A DNA stretch of 35,243 nucleotides, from NCBI GenBank assembly GCA_016285075.1, contig JAEEQB010000051.1, forward strand, positions 1-35,243, in the 5' to 3' direction. A program made the position numbers and the translations under genes. The DNA is from Prevotella sp. Lineage in GTDB: Bacteria; Bacteroidota; Bacteroidia; Bacteroidales; Bacteroidaceae. The notes under the pieces are model-generated. The model searched no databases, was not told the DNA's origin, and saw only the letters and a program-made list of their open reading frames with translations. This document shows positions 33,907-35,243 of this stretch, one piece after another (the first letter of the stretch is position 1; each line of letters starts with the position of its first letter).

Positions 33907-35043
33907 ATGAATAATGATAAAATGAAAAGTTATATGAAAGCAATACAATTCTCAATAGCTAAACGATGGATGATGGTGATAGGTTTGTCATTTGTCATTT
34001 GTCATTTGTCCATTAGCGAAGCACAGGCCCAGCCCAAGAAGAGCCGTGTGCAGAGAACCACCGCACAGACCACACAGCAGCAGAAAGCCACGCAGGGGGC
34101 TTCGTCGTCAATGACACGAAGGATGCAGATATCCTATCCCGTAGCACTCGACTTGGCCGAGGATGTGGTATGGCGACGTGACATCTATCGTGAGATCGAT
34201 CTCAATGACGATGCCAATGCAGGCCTTTACTATCCCGTGCAACCACAGGGCAAGGAGATGAACCTCTTTACCTATATCTTCAAACTGGCACAGAACGGCT
34301 ACATCCCTATTTACGAGTACTCCATTGCCAACGATGGTAACGATGTGTTCAACGACCAGACAAAGGTGCAGCTGAAAACGGTGCTGAATGATCGCCACAT
34401 CTTCTTCGAGGAGCAGGACGGCAAGCTGAAGGTGGATAACAGTGACATTCCCTCGCAGGAGGTGACGAAGTATTACCTCAAGGAGAGCGCCTATTATGAC
34501 CAGGGCAATTCCACGTTCCACATCAAGGTGCTTGCGCTCTGTCCCATCATGATGCGCGAGGACGACTTCGGAGGCGAGGCTACACAGTATCCGCTGTTCT
34601 GGGTGAAGTACAGCGACCTGGAGCCGTTCCTCAGCCGCCAGACGGTGATGACCAGCGACAAGAACAACGCCGCCACCATGTCGATGGACGACTATTTCAC
34701 CTTGAACAAGTACAAGGGCAAGATTTACAAGACCAACAATATGCTGGGTAAGACCCTGGCACAGATTGCTGGCGGCGACTCCACCAAACTCTCTGCCGAA
34801 CAACAGCGCATAGAGGAGGAACTGGAGCAGTTCCGCAAGAACATCTTCGGCGACCCTCTCAAGCGTGACTCTCTGGATTCCTTGGCCAACAACAATCCGC
34901 AGAACATCAAGGCGGCAGCCAAGGCAAAAGCCAAACGCCAGCCTCGCACGAAGGCCGAGAAGACCAGTAAGAAACGCTCATCGTCATCTTCGGCCTCTAC
35001 CAACTCTGCAGCACGTGTCACCGTGCGCCGACAGCGGCACTAA
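33907..35043 (+). CDS. gldN: T9SS ring protein GldN/PorN
   Basis: A 378-residue periplasmic protein that forms the T9SS ring with GldK and contacts GldM. Signal peptide with core VIGLSFVICHLSISEAQAQ, then the conserved GldN body (VVWRRDIYREIDLNDDANAG, YPVQPQGKEMNLFTYIFKL, FNDQTKVQLKTVL, PLFWVKYSDLEPFLSRQ, MSMDDYFTLNKYKGKIYK). It ends in a low-complexity basic/Ser tail (about 325-378, KAKAKRQPRTKAEKTSKKRSS in part), longer than the folded domain needs. The start is crowded with ATGs (33907, 33922, 33934), so the N-terminus is uncertain by a few residues. It starts 19 bases after gldM. The signal core is encoded by TTTGTCA heptamers. Confidence 0.94.
   Translation: MNNDKMKSYMKAIQFSIAKRWMMVIGLSFVICHLSISEAQAQPKKSRVQRTTAQTTQQQKATQGASSSMTRRMQISYPVALDLAEDVVWRRDIYREIDLNDDANAGLYYPVQPQGKEMNLFTYIFKLAQNGYIPIYEYSIANDGNDVFNDQTKVQLKTVLNDRHIFFEEQDGKLKVDNSDIPSQEVTKYYLKESAYYDQGNSTFHIKVLALCPIMMREDDFGGEATQYPLFWVKYSDLEPFLSRQTVMTSDKNNAATMSMDDYFTLNKYKGKIYKTNNMLGKTLAQIAGGDSTKLSAEQQRIEEELEQFRKNIFGDPLKRDSLDSLANNNPQNIKAAAKAKAKRQPRTKAEKTSKKRSSSSSASTNSAARVTVRRQRH
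33984..34011 (+). repeat. TTTGTCA heptamer repeats in gldN signal peptide
   Basis: Three perfect TTTGTCA units (33984-33990, 33991-33997, 33998-34004) and a fourth with the last base changed. They encode SFVICHLS. A change of one unit would shift the gldN frame. Confidence 0.75.
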
Positions 35044-35175
35044 GAGGCCCACACTTTGACACAGGCTTTTGTGCCATAAATATTGTTACCCTTTACTGGC
35101 AAAAAAATGCCGTTTGTTTTGTGACTTATACTGATATAGGTAGACACATTTAGTAACAATTAAAAATGTGTTTTT

Positions 35176-35243
35176 ATGAGTAAAAGTCAAAACAGTTACA
35201 CTTATCTAAGTGAGGAAGAGAAACTATCTCTTCTGCGTGAGTA
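35176..35243 (+). CDS. start of unidentified gene, cut by window end
   Basis: ATG at 35176 opens a frame with 22 complete codons to the window edge (MSKSQNSYTYLSEEEKLSLL and two more). It is hydrophilic and acidic, with no signal peptide, so the product is probably cytoplasmic. It follows gldN by 132 bases with AT-rich DNA between, so it may have its own promoter. Too short to identify. Confidence 0.5.
   Translation, partial: MSKSQNSYTYLSEEEKLSLLRE

Overview
The window comes from a Bacteroidota chromosome, most likely a Prevotellaceae member. The evidence is promoters of the TTG-N19/20-TAnnTTTG type, a near absence of Shine-Dalgarno sequences, a contiguous type IX secretion (T9SS) porP-gldK-gldL-gldM-gldN block, an HU-HIG protein plus a 'smalltalk' peptide, and a C-terminal motif of the Prevotella VYDLQGRR type on a secreted protein. 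No tRNA, rRNA, CRISPR array, transposase or integrase gene was found.

Left part (1-2600): a small leftward cassette (29-residue smalltalk peptide, a two-helix holin-like protein and an M15-type peptidase) diverges from a rightward HU-like DNA-binding protein. The roughly 850 bp between them hold two face-away promoters and a striking inverted repeat (22/22 bp, arms 157 bp apart) around a very AT-rich core.

2600-8700: a periplasmic GH3 glycosidase, a DUF6057-like membrane protein and a TolB-like lipoprotein that carries a CxxCH haem-attachment motif.

8700-19350: a glycan-use region. Leftward genes encode a BASS-family transporter, a free-standing PIG-L-type deacetylase that matches only the C-terminal half of the Bacteroides NagB/PIG-L fusion, and a GH2 glycosidase. 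Rightward and diverging from these is a tight three-gene operon: a DHDPS/N-acetylneuraminate lyase family aldolase, an SSS sodium symporter and a LacZ-like GH2. The LacZ-like protein has an in-frame 22-residue duplication in its first domain and appears to lack domain 4. The region could serve uptake of galactose- and amino-sugar- or sialic-acid-containing glycans; the substrate is inferred only.

19390-28620, all leftward: YitT-family protein, RNase R, a three-repeat secreted protein ending in a T9SS-like sorting motif, a TPR/transmembrane/HTH putative regulator just upstream of it, and phosphoglycerate mutase GpmI.

28870-35043, rightward: porP-like, gldK, gldL, gldM, gldN. These encode an outer-membrane PorP/SprF-type protein, the GldK ring lipoprotein, the GldL/GldM proton-driven motor and the GldN ring protein. 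The three-repeat protein about 4 kb upstream is a plausible cargo. The window ends in the first 22 codons of an unidentified gene.

Most interesting items: the inverted-repeat/AT-rich element between the divergent HU and lysis-like cassettes; the regulator plus T9SS-cargo pair; the rearranged LacZ-type GH2; the haem-motif TolB-like protein; and heptanucleotide repeats inside the membrane-targeting segments of gldN and of the TPR regulator, where gain or loss of one unit would shift the frame.
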